Of a DNA stretch of 64,000 nt, positions 34,161 through 45,083 are shown piece by piece (the first letter of the stretch is position 1; every line of letters begins with the position of its first letter). The DNA is taken from contig NZ_AP022590.1 of the NCBI RefSeq assembly GCF_010731775.1, positions 2,480,001-2,544,000 of the forward strand, written 5' to 3'. This DNA comes from Mycobacterium mantenii. Lineage in GTDB: Bacteria; Actinomycetota; Actinomycetes; Mycobacteriales; Mycobacteriaceae. A program made the translations under genes and the position numbers. The notes beneath the pieces were generated by a model. It ran no database searches. It was not told the origin of the DNA and was given only the letters and a program-made list of their open reading frames with translations.

Positions 34161-34216
34161 GCCTGCGGTCGCACGCACCTCGTCGCGCGCACGCCTCCTC
34201 AGACGTTCGGGCTTTG

Positions 34217-34333
34217 CTAAACGGTGACGACGACGCAGGTTGGGCAGGTAATTGTGCCCGTACAGGCCGCAGCCGCCGGGTAAGCGAGGGCGAGCATCAT
34301 GACCAGAATGACTTTGGACTTAAGACCGGACAT
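34217..34333 (-). CDS. 38-residue exported cysteine-containing peptide
   Basis: An ATG at 34333 has GGAGG four bases upstream. The peptide begins MSGLKSK, continues with a hydrophobic stretch VILVMMLALAYPAAAA that looks like a signal sequence with a likely cut after an Ala, and ends ACTGTITCPTCVVVTV with three cysteines. After cleavage only about 15-16 residues would remain. The mature part is very hydrophobic with C-x5-C-x2-C. It lies downstream of the desaturase gene on the same strand and downstream of a four-unit tandem repeat. No known family comes to mind. It could be a secreted peptide, a metal-binding peptide or a precursor that is modified. Confidence 0.55.
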   Translation of the reverse strand: MSGLKSKVILVMMLALAYPAAAACTGTITCPTCVVVTV

Positions 34334-34413
34334 GAATCCTCCATCGGGGTTGAAGTTGGGACATATGCTACGCCCGGCAGCACGAAAAAGCTTGGGAATG
34401 GCCGATATTCGGT

Positions 34414-34501
34414 CACCCGAAGGTCTCACCAAGACCACCCGAGGGTCTCATCAAGGGCACCCGAGGGTCTCATCAAAACCACCCGAGGGTCACATCAAGG
34501 C
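34414..34501. repeat. four 22-bp tandem repeats
   Basis: Four consecutive 22-base units (34414-34435, 34436-34457, 34458-34479, 34480-34501) that share CACCCGAGGGTCTCATCAA with few changes and vary in the last three bases. The array lies between the desaturase stop and the small exported peptide gene, so it would be in the 5' region of the peptide message. No open frame crosses it in a convincing way. Variable number between strains is to be expected. Confidence 0.92.
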
Positions 34502-34514
34502 AACATAGCCGGCG

Positions 34515-35531
34515 TTAGTGTTTGCTCAGCGTTAACGTTCCCTTGGTCTGGAGCACTTTGCTGGCGGTGATCTTTTCGGTCTTGCGCGCCTCACGCTCCA
34601 GATAGCGGTGTTTGGACTCGTCGAACTTCTCCGAGGCGTCCTCGAGTTCCTTGACCAGCAGCGCGAGATCGTCGCGCATCCCGGCGGCCTCGCCGGTGAG
34701 GTCTTCGCGTTCGAAGATCCGCCACTTCTTCAGAACCGGCATGACCACTTCTTCGAGATGGATCCGCGGGTCGTAGACACCGCCGACGGCGATGACCACC
34801 GCCTTACGACGAAACTCCGGGATCGTATATCCGGGCATCTTGAAATTGCGCAGGATCCGGTGCACCGACTTCATCGCCTGATTGGGGGCAATGTCCAGGC
34901 CGGCGGCGCTGATATCTCGGTAGAAGAGCATGTGCAGGTTCTCGTCGTGCGACACCCTGGCCATCAACTGCTCGGCGATCGGGTCGTTGCTGACCTTGCC
35001 CGTGTTGCGGTGCGAGACGCGGGTGGCGAGTTCCTGGAACGAGACATACATGACCGAGTCGAACAGACTCTCAGCGAACATATCGCCCTGCTGATTCTGG
35101 CCGGGACTGAAGCCCCTCGTCATTTGCTCCAGGCGCAGCTTCTCCAGCTCCACCGGGTCGACGGCGCGGGTGATCACCAGGTAGTCGCGCAACGCCGTGC
35201 TGTGCCTGGCCTCCTCCGCGGTCCACCGATTCACCCAATGACCCCAGGGACCGTCCATGCTGAAGTTCATCGCGATCTCACGGTGATAAGACGGCAGATT
35301 GTCTTCGGTCAGCAGATTTTGAACCATCGCCACCTGTGCGACGTCGGGCAGCTTGGCCTGCCCGGGCTCCCAACCCTGACCGGATGGTCCGTAGAAGTTT
35401 TTGCCGTCCGACCAGGGAACGTAGTCGTGCGGGTTCCACTCTTTGAACATCGACAGGTGGCGATTGAGCAGGCGCTCAACCACCGGCTGGAGCTCGTGAA
35501 GTAGCTGCAAGTTAGTCAGTGCCTTGGGCAC
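34515..35531 (-). CDS. acyl-ACP desaturase, DesA family
   Basis: 338 residues, the same length as M. tuberculosis DesA1, which it closely resembles. The di-iron ligands are visible in NLLTEDNLPSYHREI, RWTAEEARHSTALRDYL (E-x2-H) and RVSHDENLHMLFYRD (E-x2-H). The C-terminal region GVYDPRIHLEEVVMPVLKKW is the family signature. It introduces a double bond into ACP-bound fatty acyl chains, in mycobacteria for mycolic acid synthesis. It may be a DesA1 paralog rather than the ortholog, since its neighbours differ from those of Rv0824c. The 186 bases before it towards mbtI hold its promoter region. Confidence 0.92.
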   Translation of the reverse strand: MPKALTNLQLLHELQPVVERLLNRHLSMFKEWNPHDYVPWSDGKNFYGPSGQGWEPGQAKLPDVAQVAMVQNLLTEDNLPSYHREIAMNFSMDGPWGHWVNRWTAEEARHSTALRDYLVITRAVDPVELEKLRLEQMTRGFSPGQNQQGDMFAESLFDSVMYVSFQELATRVSHRNTGKVSNDPIAEQLMARVSHDENLHMLFYRDISAAGLDIAPNQAMKSVHRILRNFKMPGYTIPEFRRKAVVIAVGGVYDPRIHLEEVVMPVLKKWRIFEREDLTGEAAGMRDDLALLVKELEDASEKFDESKHRYLEREARKTEKITASKVLQTKGTLTLSKH

Positions 35532-35717
35532 GGAGCCCTCCCAGTTATCTGCGACGGTCGGTTATGCGCAATGTATCTGTGTCATGCGGTTACACGAAGA
35601 TGGCATACCGGGGAACCGGGTAAATAGGGCCGAAAGTCCCTACGGCACCAACCGTGACACGGGAAACACCAAAGCGGCCTGGCACCACGACCGCCGCGCA
35701 GGAGGAGCGATTAAAAG

Positions 35718-37095
<1,378 letters not shown>

Positions 37096-37416
37096 GTAAC
37101 CGCGCACCACCGCTCCCGCCAACCGGCCAATGGATTGGCGCGTTCAGCTAAAACTCGCGCGGAGTTAAGGCGCCGGCGGCTCGGGCGCCAACCGCCTAGG
37201 AGTTTCGGCGTGCCGGCGGCGTCGGCCTGTTCGCCCAGCTAGACCGGGGTGGCACCCGCCTTCGGGGCGCGGATTTCGCCGCCGGCCGTGAAGATCGCCA
37301 CTCCAAAGGTTTTCCAACCGTTTACGTCGCGGTCGCACAATAAGCGACTGCGGCAGCGACACTTTTCCTAGCGCCCTTGCCCCGCGTCCCCGCACCCGCC
37401 GGATTGGAGGATCACG
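37096..37416. other. intergenic region between mbtI and the small gene
   Basis: About 320 bases without a convincing gene. The open frames here are long only because of GC bias. The end next to mbtI carries its promoter, and the last 20 bases carry the GGAGG of the gene at 37417. I see no hairpin or repeat of note. Confidence 0.6.
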
Positions 37417-37629
37417 GTGTTCATAATCCGGCTTTTCAACGGCGAGGAAGTGCACGCGAGCGAAGGCGACGAACTCGAAATCAATCAACAGACCGGTGTG
37501 CTTTCGGTTTCCCGCGTCGACGGTTTCGAGGAAATCACGACGCATTACTCGCCATCGGCCTGGCTGTCGGTAACGCACCGAAAAAAGGGAGCCGGAGTTA
37601 GGCCCTCCCTCATCTCGTCAGCGCGCTGA
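37417..37629 (+). CDS. small conserved hypothetical protein
   Basis: 70 residues from a GTG with GGAGG seven bases upstream. The N-terminal 50 residues look like a compact beta-rich domain (MFIIRLFNGEEVHASEGDEL, EINQQTGVLSVSRVDGFEEI), and the tail is basic. No family is recognised. It lies between mbtI and the SbtA-like gene, on the plus strand. The 280 bases that follow to 37909 show no clear gene. Confidence 0.65.
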   Translation: MFIIRLFNGEEVHASEGDELEINQQTGVLSVSRVDGFEEITTHYSPSAWLSVTHRKKGAGVRPSLISSAR

Positions 37630-37909
37630 CCGATATTGACTCCACAGTAAATCCACAGCACATTCATACCAAACTGTCGTCGCCCTTGGCCCGCGCGGAT
37701 GCAGAATCCTGCTCTACGGACACCGCCCTGACCAGCAGTTTCATCGCCTCTTAGCCGCCGAATAGGCGTCCGCTTCCCTGTGTGTGTTCAAGTGGCGGCA
37801 AGTCAACGGCAGCGATAAATTCTTCACGGTCGGTCGGGATGTTTCTCGTGGTTGCTCCGCTTGCGGACGGTGCCTCCCCTGATCAGCGCCCTATTTAACG
37901 GAGGCATCG

Positions 37910-39142
37910 ATGCTGCAAGAGTTCTGGCACAACTTCACCCACAACTTGTTCAAGCCGCTTCTACTGTTCTTTTACTTCGGGTTTTTGATTCCCATCCTGA
38001 AGGTACGGTTCGAATTCCCCTACGTCATTTATCAGGGATTGACGATGTACCTGCTGCTGGCCATCGGCTGGCACGGCGGGGAAGAGCTCGCGCAGGTCAG
38101 CGCGTCCAGCGTCGGCGCCATCGTGGGCTTCATGGTCCTGGGCTTCGTGCTGAACTGTGCGATCGGCGGCCTGGCCTACCTCGGCCTCAGCCGCCTGAAA
38201 TCACTTCGCAAAGTCGACCGCGCCACGATCGCTGGCTATTACGGGTCGGACTCGGCGGGCACCTTCGCCACTTGCGTGGCCGTCTTGGCCGCGGTGAACA
38301 TCGCCTTCAACGCGTACATGCCGGTGATGCTGGCCGTGATGGAAATCCCGGGCTGTCTGGTGGCGCTGTATTTCGTGGCCCGGCTGCGCCACCGCGGCAT
38401 GGACTCCGCCGGCTACATGCCCGACGAGGCCGGCTACACGCCGCCGGTCAAGGTCGGGGTGGGCCCCGGCACCGCCGCGCGCCCTCCGCACGGCCAGAGC
38501 CTGGAGGAAGCGGCCATCGAGCAGGAGCTGGAACTTTCGCTGGAAAAGATGGAGCACCCGGACTGGGAGAACGACCACAGCCCGGTACGCACCAAGGGCA
38601 AGAAGGTGCCGATCTTCTCGCGGGAACTGTTCCAGGAGGTCTTCCTCAATCCCGGCCTTGTTCTGTTGATGGGCGGCATCATCATCGGCCTCGTCAGTGG
38701 ACTGCAGGGACAGAAAGTCGTTGCCGACGACGACAAATTCTTCGTGCTGGCTTTCCAGGGCGTGCTGTGTCTGTTCCTGCTCGAGATGGGGATGACGGCG
38801 TCGCGCAAGTTGAAGGACCTTCGCACGGCGGGCCCCGGTTTCATCGTCTTCGGCCTGGTCGCGCCGAATGTCTTTGCGACACTTGGCATCGTCGTTGCCT
38901 GCAGCTACGCATCGCTGACCCACACCGATTTCAAGACCGGAACCTACGTCTTGTTCGCGGTCCTGTGCGGTGCGGCGTCCTACATCGCCGTCCCGGCGGT
39001 CCAGCGCCTGGCGATCCCCGAGGCGAGCCCGACGCTGCCGCTGGCCGCCTCACTGGGCCTGACGTTCTCCTACAACGTCACCATCGGGATCCCGCTCTAC
39101 ATCGAGATCGCCCGCCTCTTCGAGCACTTGTTCGGGGTCTGA
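37910..39142 (+). CDS. SbtA-like sodium-dependent bicarbonate transport family permease
   Basis: 410 residues, ortholog by position of Rv2387. Around ten hydrophobic segments are split into two halves by a charged loop of about 100 residues (near 160-230). The family signatures are RATIAGYYGSDSAGTFATCV and MPVMLAVMEIPGCLVAL in the first half, and LCGAASYIAVPAVQRLAIPE plus LAASLGLTFSYNVTIGIPLY in the second. Cyanobacterial SbtA imports HCO3- with Na+. The mycobacterial member is not characterised to my knowledge, so substrate assignment is by family only. Confidence 0.85.
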   Translation: MLQEFWHNFTHNLFKPLLLFFYFGFLIPILKVRFEFPYVIYQGLTMYLLLAIGWHGGEELAQVSASSVGAIVGFMVLGFVLNCAIGGLAYLGLSRLKSLRKVDRATIAGYYGSDSAGTFATCVAVLAAVNIAFNAYMPVMLAVMEIPGCLVALYFVARLRHRGMDSAGYMPDEAGYTPPVKVGVGPGTAARPPHGQSLEEAAIEQELELSLEKMEHPDWENDHSPVRTKGKKVPIFSRELFQEVFLNPGLVLLMGGIIIGLVSGLQGQKVVADDDKFFVLAFQGVLCLFLLEMGMTASRKLKDLRTAGPGFIVFGLVAPNVFATLGIVVACSYASLTHTDFKTGTYVLFAVLCGAASYIAVPAVQRLAIPEASPTLPLAASLGLTFSYNVTIGIPLYIEIARLFEHLFGV

Positions 39143-39159
39143 CCACCCGGTAAACGCCG

Positions 39160-40332
39160 CTACCCCAATAGCGTTCGCACCACGGCGTCGGCCAGCAGCC
39201 GTCCGCGCGGAGTCAGGACAAGCCTGTCGCCGTCGGCGTCCAACAATCCGTCGGCGACTATGCCCCCGGCGCGTTCGCGCTCGGTAGCACTCAGCAATGG
39301 GACCGGGAGCCCTTGGCGCAAACGGGTTTTCAACAGCACGTCCTCGGTGTGTGAGGCCTCGGCGTCGAGTTGCTCAAATCCGGCTATCGGCAGCGTCGCG
39401 GCACTCAACCTCTCCGCATAAGCGTTGGGATGCTTGACATTCCACCAACGCGTCGAACCGACGTAGCCATGCGCACCCGGCCCCGCACCCCACCACTGGC
39501 CGCCGTCCCAGTAGCCGAGATTGTGCCGGCATTCGCCGCCCGGCCGCGACCAGTTGGACACCTCGTACCACGACATCCCGGCCTGCGACAGCCGCGCGTC
39601 GACCAATTCGTAGCGGTGGGCCAGCACGTCGTCGTCGGGTGCCGGCAGTTCGCCGCGGCGGACCCGGCGGGCCAGCGCGGTGCCTTCCTCGACCACCAGC
39701 GCATAGGCGGACACGTGATCCACACCGGTCTCGATCGCCGTGTCGACCGAGCACAGCAGGTCGTCGTCGGACTCCCCCGGCGTGCCGTAGATCAAGTCAA
39801 GGCTGACGTGCTCGAATCCCGCGGCCAGCGCCTCGCGGGCGGCGGCCGCGGACCGGTTCGGCGTGTGGATGCGGTCGAGGACCCCCAGCACCCTCGGCGC
39901 CACCGACTGCATGCCCAGCGATACCCGGGTGTAGCCGGCCCCCCGGATGGCGTCGAAGAAGTCCGGCCACGCCGACTCGGGGTTGGCCTCGGTGGTGATC
40001 TCGGCGTCGGGCGCCAGCGTGAAGTGCTGGCGCACCATGTTCAGCAGCGTGGCCATCCGCGGTCCCCCCAGCAGTGAGGGCGTTCCGCCACCGACGAACA
40101 CGGTGTCGACCGGCGGCGCCTGCAGCCTCGCGGCCGCAAGTTCCAGTTCCGTCCCCAGCGCACTGAGCCAGGCGTCCGGATTGACGCCCCCCAGCTCGGC
40201 CGGGGTGTAGGTGTTGAAGTCGCAATAGCCGCAACGCGTTATGCAGAACGGGACGTGCACATAGATGCCAAACGGCTGCCCGGCGACCACCCGAACGTCG
40301 GGCAGGTCGAGGGGGTCCTCGCGAATGGCCAT
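39160..40332 (-). CDS. hemW: radical SAM heme chaperone HemW (annotated hemN in mycobacteria)
   Basis: 390 residues from the ATG at 40332; the longer frame to 40425 adds an unlikely tail. The radical SAM cluster motif is YVHVPFCITRCGYCDFNTY (C-x3-C-x2-C), with GGGTPSLL and EANPESAWPDFF further on. The C-terminal HemN domain is present. It lacks the extra N-terminal residues typical of true coproporphyrinogen III dehydrogenase, so a heme-chaperone role is more likely. It is the ortholog of Rv2388c. rpfD, next to it in M. tuberculosis, is not here. Confidence 0.9.
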   Translation of the reverse strand: MAIREDPLDLPDVRVVAGQPFGIYVHVPFCITRCGYCDFNTYTPAELGGVNPDAWLSALGTELELAAARLQAPPVDTVFVGGGTPSLLGGPRMATLLNMVRQHFTLAPDAEITTEANPESAWPDFFDAIRGAGYTRVSLGMQSVAPRVLGVLDRIHTPNRSAAAAREALAAGFEHVSLDLIYGTPGESDDDLLCSVDTAIETGVDHVSAYALVVEEGTALARRVRRGELPAPDDDVLAHRYELVDARLSQAGMSWYEVSNWSRPGGECRHNLGYWDGGQWWGAGPGAHGYVGSTRWWNVKHPNAYAERLSAATLPIAGFEQLDAEASHTEDVLLKTRLRQGLPVPLLSATERERAGGIVADGLLDADGDRLVLTPRGRLLADAVVRTLLG

Positions 40333-40531
40333 GCCACATGATCCCACGGCGAACGGGGCGCCCCGGGGACGTCGACCACCCGGAACGACGACCGGCCGGG
40401 CGCGCAACGTCGCATGAACTTCCAAGGCTTTGCGAGTGGGCCCTCCCAGCCTCGGTCGGTAGTTTTAATCACCGTGAGCCAAGATTTGACCTGCTCGCAT
40501 GGCTCTTCGGCGACCATGGCACAATGGGGGC

Positions 40532-40624
40532 GTGACCGTCGACCAGCCCAGCCCGCACATTGTGCTCGTGGCGCGGCGGCACATTGATCTCAAGCGCGTT
40601 TGCAGCTGTATCTGTCTGCCTTGA
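40532..40624 (+). CDS. polycysteine leader peptide of the sirA-cysH operon
   Basis: A GTG-started ORF of 30 residues ending in KRVCSCICLP and TGA. Three Cys codons lie in five positions just before the stop. CACAAT at 40520-40525 sits exactly at -12 to -7 from the GTG, consistent with a leaderless transcript that starts at the first codon. In mycobacteria, such polycysteine short ORFs upstream of sulfur-assimilation genes have been described as cysteine-responsive attenuators: ribosome stalling at low charged tRNA-Cys opens expression of the downstream operon. The 115 bases between its stop and sirA would hold the switching RNA structure. Confidence 0.82.
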   Translation: MTVDQPSPHIVLVARRHIDLKRVCSCICLP

Positions 40625-40739
40625 CGTGGTAGACCCAGGCCCCCTGCGTCTCCAGCTGGCCGAAGGTTCCGCGCCGCTCAAAAATGTCGGTGAACTGTGC
40701 TGGCCGCGCTGGCGATCTTTTTAGAGGAGAGAACGTCCG

Positions 40740-42407
40740 ATGACCACCGCCCGACCCGCGAAGGCCCGTAACGAGGGCCAATGGGCACTGGGAAATCGTG
40801 AGCCGCTGAATCCGAACGAGGAGATGAAGCAGGCCGGCGCCCCGCTCGACGTGCGGGACCGCATCCTGGACACCTACGCCAAGGACGGCTTCGACAGCAT
40901 CGACAAGAGCGACCTGCGTGGGCGTTTCCGCTGGTGGGGGCTCTACACCCAGCGTGAACAGGGCTACGACGGCACGTACACCGGCGACGACAACGCCGAG
41001 CTGCTGGAAGCCAAATATTTCATGATGCGGGTGCGTTGCGACGGCGGCGCTCTGTCGGCGGCGGCGCTGCGCAGCGTGGGCCAGATTTCCACCGAATTCG
41101 CCCGCGACACCGCCGACATCACTGACCGCGAGAACGTGCAGTACCACTGGATCGAGGTGGAGAACGTCCCCGAGATCTGGCGGCGGCTGGCCGAGGTCGG
41201 ACTGCAGACCGCCGAGGCGTGCGGCGACTGCCCGCGCGTGATCCTGGGCTCACCGCTGGCCGGCGAGTCGCTGGACGAGGTGCTCGACCCCAGCTGGGCG
41301 ATCGAGGAGATCGCGCGCCGCTACATCGGTCAGCCCGACTTCGCCGACCTGCCGCGCAAGTACAAGACCGCGATCTCGGGCCTGCAGGATGTGGTGCACG
41401 AGGTCAACGACGTCGCGTTCATCGGCGTCAACCACCCCGAGCATGGCCCGGGGCTGGACCTGTGGGTCGGGGGCGGGCTGTCGACCAACCCGATGCTGGC
41501 CCAGCGGGTCGGCGCCTGGGTGCCGCTCGAAGAGGTGCCCGAGGTGTGGCACGCGGTGACGTCGATCTTCCGCGACTACGGCTACCGGCGCCTGCGGTCC
41601 AAGGCGCGGCTGAAGTTTCTGATCAAGGACTGGGGCATCGAGAAGTTCCGCGGAGTTCTGGAGACCGAGTACCTCAAGCGTCCGCTGATCGACGGCCCGG
41701 CCCCCGAGCCACTGAAGCATCCGATCGACCACGTCGGGGTGCAGCGGCTCAAGAATGGGCTCAACGGGGTGGGGGTCGCCTCGATCGCGGGCCGGGTGTC
41801 GGGCACCATCCTCACCGCCGTGGCCGACCTGGCCGAGCGGGCCGGCTCGGACCGGATCCGGCTCACCCCCTACCAGAAGCTGGTCATCCTCGACGTGCCC
41901 GACGACAAGCTCGACGAGCTGATCGCCGGCCTGGAAGCCCTCGGGCTGCAGTCACGCCCGTCTCATTGGCGCCGAAATGTGATGGCGTGCACGGGGATTG
42001 AGTTCTGCAAGTTGTCCTTCGCCGAAACCCGGGTCAGGGCGCAGTCATTGGTGCCCGAGCTGGAACGCCGGCTCGCGGACATCAATCAGCAGCTCGATGT
42101 GCCCATCACCGTCAACATCAACGGCTGTCCCAATTCGTGCGCACGCATCCAGGTCGCCGACATCGGGCTCAAGGGCCAGATGGTCGACGACGGGGAGGGC
42201 GGCTCGGTCGAGGGTTTCCAGGTGCACCTGGGCGGCAGCCTGGGCCTGGACAGCGGCTTCGGTCGAAAACTGCGCCAGCACAAGGTCACCGGCGACGAGC
42301 TCGGCGACTACATCGAGCGGGTGACACGCAACTACTTGAAATATCGCGGCGAGGGTGAACGTTTCGCACAGTGGGCTATGAGGGCAGACGAGGACGATTT
42401 GCGATGA
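40740..42407 (+). CDS. sirA: ferredoxin-dependent sulfite reductase
   Basis: 555 residues, ortholog of Rv2391 (also called nirA). It has the two nitrite/sulfite reductase half-domains and the siroheme/4Fe-4S ligands in ACTGIEFCKLSFAETR and INGCPNSCARIQVADIG. Other motifs are RWWGLYTQREQG and DRENVQYHWIEVENV. It reduces sulfite to sulfide with six electrons from ferredoxin. AGAGGAGAG precedes the ATG. Its stop overlaps cysH by four bases. Confidence 0.94.
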   Translation: MTTARPAKARNEGQWALGNREPLNPNEEMKQAGAPLDVRDRILDTYAKDGFDSIDKSDLRGRFRWWGLYTQREQGYDGTYTGDDNAELLEAKYFMMRVRCDGGALSAAALRSVGQISTEFARDTADITDRENVQYHWIEVENVPEIWRRLAEVGLQTAEACGDCPRVILGSPLAGESLDEVLDPSWAIEEIARRYIGQPDFADLPRKYKTAISGLQDVVHEVNDVAFIGVNHPEHGPGLDLWVGGGLSTNPMLAQRVGAWVPLEEVPEVWHAVTSIFRDYGYRRLRSKARLKFLIKDWGIEKFRGVLETEYLKRPLIDGPAPEPLKHPIDHVGVQRLKNGLNGVGVASIAGRVSGTILTAVADLAERAGSDRIRLTPYQKLVILDVPDDKLDELIAGLEALGLQSRPSHWRRNVMACTGIEFCKLSFAETRVRAQSLVPELERRLADINQQLDVPITVNINGCPNSCARIQVADIGLKGQMVDDGEGGSVEGFQVHLGGSLGLDSGFGRKLRQHKVTGDELGDYIERVTRNYLKYRGEGERFAQWAMRADEDDLR

Positions 42408-43147
42408 GCGAACGAACGACCAAACTTTCGGAAGCCGAACTGCGCGCGCTTGCCGCCCGTGGCGCGGCCGAGCTCGAAGGTGCCAGCGCCGCCGAGGTGT
42501 TGCGTTGGACCGACGAAACCTTCGGCGGCATCAACGGGCCGCGCGGCTGGGCCACCTGCAACTACGTGGTGGCCTCCAGCATGCAGGAGGCGGTGTTGAT
42601 CGATCTGGCGGCCAAGGCCCGTCCGGGTGTGCCGGTGGTGTTCCTGGACACCGGCTATCACTTCGTGGAGACCATCGGCACACGGGACGCGATCGAGTCG
42701 GTGTATGACATCCGGGTGCTCAATGTCATGCCTGAGCAGAGCGTCGCCGAGCAGGACAAACTGCTGGGCAAGGACCTGTTCGCACGGGATCCCGGTGAGT
42801 GCTGCCGGCGGCGTAAGGTCGAGCCGCTGGGCAAGACGCTGCGCGGATATTCGGCGTGGGTGACCGGGCTGCGGCGGGGCGAGACCGCCGCGCGCGCCAA
42901 CGCCCCCGTGGTCGGTTTCGACGAGGGCTTCAAGCTGGTGAAGGTCAACCCGCTGGTCGAATGGTCCGACGAGGACGTCCAGAATTACATCGACGAGCAC
43001 GGTGTGCTGGTCAATCCGCTTATCTACGACGGCTATTCATCGATCGGTTGCGCCCCCTGCACGGCCAAGCCGCTGGCGGGCGCCGACCCGCGCAGCGGAC
43101 GCTGGCAGGGACGGGCCAAGACCGAATGCGGTTTGCACGCGTCGTAG
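42404..43147 (+). CDS. cysH: adenosine 5'-phosphosulfate reductase CysH
   Basis: 247 residues, ATG overlapping the sirA stop (ATGA). It has the PP-loop-like N-terminal substrate site and the paired cysteines CC and C-x2-C (DPGECCRRRKVEPL and IGCAPCTAKPL) that bind a 4Fe-4S cluster. This is the mark of APS rather than PAPS reductases. The C-terminal catalytic Cys is in ECGLHAS. It reduces APS to sulfite, the substrate of sirA. Ortholog of Rv2392. Confidence 0.95.
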   Translation: MSERTTKLSEAELRALAARGAAELEGASAAEVLRWTDETFGGINGPRGWATCNYVVASSMQEAVLIDLAAKARPGVPVVFLDTGYHFVETIGTRDAIESVYDIRVLNVMPEQSVAEQDKLLGKDLFARDPGECCRRRKVEPLGKTLRGYSAWVTGLRRGETAARANAPVVGFDEGFKLVKVNPLVEWSDEDVQNYIDEHGVLVNPLIYDGYSSIGCAPCTAKPLAGADPRSGRWQGRAKTECGLHAS

Positions 43148-43173
43148 CGCGTGCGACAGGACCGATCCGGCCG

Positions 43174-44256
43174 TCACGCCGACGTCAGCGTGGTCTCATC
43201 CTCGTCGGCCTCGCGACCAGCGTCCGTCGCACCGGGGGTGATGGGCGGCACCCGGGTGGCACGCACGTAGACGGTGTCTCCCTCGCGTAACGCGAGCGCT
43301 TCGGCGTCACCGCGCGTGATCTGGGCGGTGAAGAATCCTCCCGTCGCGGCGCTGGTCAACTCCACCCGCACCTCGAAGCCGAGCTTCACCACCCGGTCGA
43401 CGACGGCCCGCGCCACACCCGTGGACTCGGCGGTGCCGTCCTCGGCGGCCACCGCCATCTCGGGGGTGCGTCCCACCCGGATGTCGTGCGGCCGCACGAG
43501 CGTGCCGTTCAGGGTGGACACCGCACCGAGGAACGACATCACGAACGCGTTCGCCGGGGCGTCGTAAACGTCCGTCGGAGAGCCGATCTGCTCGATGCGG
43601 CCATGGTTGAGCACCGCGATCCGATCGGCGACGTCCAATGCCTCCGCCTGATCGTGGGTGACCAGGACCGTGGTCACGTGCACCTCGTCGTGCAGGCGGC
43701 GCAACCAGGCTCGCAGGTCCTCGCGCACCTTGGCGTCCAGCGCGCCGAACGGCTCATCGAGCAGCAGCACCTGCGGATCGACCGCCAGCGCCCGCGCCAG
43801 CGCCATCCGCTGCCGCTGACCACCGGAGAGTTGGTTGGGATAGCGGCCCTGAAAACCGCTCAGCCCCACCACTTCGAGCAGATTGTCGACTTTGGCGTTG
43901 ATCTCGGCTTTGGGACGCTTGCGGACCTTGAGCCCGAAGGCCACGTTGTCGCGGACCGTCAGGTGCTTGAACGCCGCGTAGTGCTGGAACACGAACCCGA
44001 TGCCTCGGCGCTGCGGCGGCACGCGGGTCACGTCACGTCCGTAGATGGTGACGGTTCCGGTGTCGGGTTGGTCGAGGCCGGCGATGGTGCGCAGCAGGGT
44101 CGATTTGCCCGAGCCGCTGGGCCCCAGCAACGCCGTCAGCGAGCCGGTGGGGACGACGAAGTCCACATGGTCGAGCGCGACGAAGTCGCCATAACGCTTG
44201 TTGGCGTCGCGCACGATGATGGCGAGGTCGCCCCGGTTGGCGTTTGTCACGGTCAT
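43174..44256 (-). CDS. cysA: sulfate/thiosulfate ABC transporter, ATP-binding protein
   Basis: 360 residues from the ATG at 44256. Walker A is [18 protein letters not shown], the signature is [17 protein letters not shown], Walker B is [15 protein letters not shown] and the switch His is in [20 protein letters not shown]-like regulatory domain forms the C-terminal third. It follows cysW by eight bases and energises uptake through CysT/CysW. Ortholog of Rv2397c cysA1. Confidence 0.95.
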   Translation of the reverse strand: MTVTNANRGDLAIIVRDANKRYGDFVALDHVDFVVPTGSLTALLGPSGSGKSTLLRTIAGLDQPDTGTVTIYGRDVTRVPPQRRGIGFVFQHYAAFKHLTVRDNVAFGLKVRKRPKAEINAKVDNLLEVVGLSGFQGRYPNQLSGGQRQRMALARALAVDPQVLLLDEPFGALDAKVREDLRAWLRRLHDEVHVTTVLVTHDQAEALDVADRIAVLNHGRIEQIGSPTDVYDAPANAFVMSFLGAVSTLNGTLVRPHDIRVGRTPEMAVAAEDGTAESTGVARAVVDRVVKLGFEVRVELTSAATGGFFTAQITRGDAEALALREGDTVYVRATRVPPITPGATDAGREADEDETTLTSA

Positions 44257-44264
44257 TCCCCCCG

Positions 44265-45083
44265 TCAGGCCTGTCGCGCCGCTCGTGCGCGGCGCGCGTC
44301 GAGCACCACCTGGAAAACCAGCACCAGCACGGCAACTCCCATCAGCAGCGTCGACAGCGCGTAGGCGCCGTATTCCGCACCGCGGTTGTACCGGTCGGAG
44401 ACAAGCAATGTCAGCGTCTGTGACTTCCCCGGCAGGTTCGACGACACCATGAGCACGGCACCGTATTCCCCCAGGGTACGTGCGATGGTCAACACGATGC
44501 CGTAGGTCAGACCCCACCGGATGGATGGCAGGGTGATCCGCCAAAAGGTCTGCCACCAGCCCGAACCCAGGGTGGCGGCGGCCTCCTCCTGGTCGGTTCC
44601 CAGCTCATGCAGCACCGGCTCGACTTCGCGGACCACGAACGGCAGCGTAACGAAGATGCTGGCCAGCACGATTCCCGGCAGGCCGAAGATGATCTTGAAC
44701 CCGAGGTCTTTCTCCACGAACCCGAGCGCACCGGCAGACCCCCACAACACGATCAACGCGACGCCCACGATGACGGGCGAGACCGCGAACGGCAGATCGA
44801 TAACCGCCTGCAGCACGCCCTTACCGCGAAACCTGTTGCGCGCGAGGACCAATGCGGTGGGAATACCGAAGATGACGTTGAGGGGCACCACGATGGCCAC
44901 GACCAGCAGCGTCAGATTCAGCGCAGAGATCGACGCGGGGGTGCTCACCCAGGCGTAGAACTGACCGAGCCCGGGTTGAAATGTCCGCCACAGAATCAAC
45001 GTCACCGGGACGACGAGCAGCACGAAGACGTATCCGAGCGCGATGAACCGCAACCAATAGCGCACCCCCGCAGACGATGTCAT
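44265..45083 (-). CDS. cysW: sulfate ABC transporter permease CysW
   Basis: 272 residues with six membrane segments. The ABC permease EAA loop is readable as [20 protein letters not shown] then [12 protein letters not shown]. Its ATG overlaps the cysT stop by four bases. It forms the channel together with CysT. Ortholog of Rv2398c. Confidence 0.94.
   Translation of the reverse strand: MTSSAGVRYWLRFIALGYVFVLLVVPVTLILWRTFQPGLGQFYAWVSTPASISALNLTLLVVAIVVPLNVIFGIPTALVLARNRFRGKGVLQAVIDLPFAVSPVIVGVALIVLWGSAGALGFVEKDLGFKIIFGLPGIVLASIFVTLPFVVREVEPVLHELGTDQEEAAATLGSGWWQTFWRITLPSIRWGLTYGIVLTIARTLGEYGAVLMVSSNLPGKSQTLTLLVSDRYNRGAEYGAYALSTLLMGVAVLVLVFQVVLDARRARAARQA

Noticed and set aside
34414..34501. 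CRISPR array
   Set aside because: The four 22-bp units are directly adjacent without unique spacers and there are no cas genes, so this is a simple tandem repeat.
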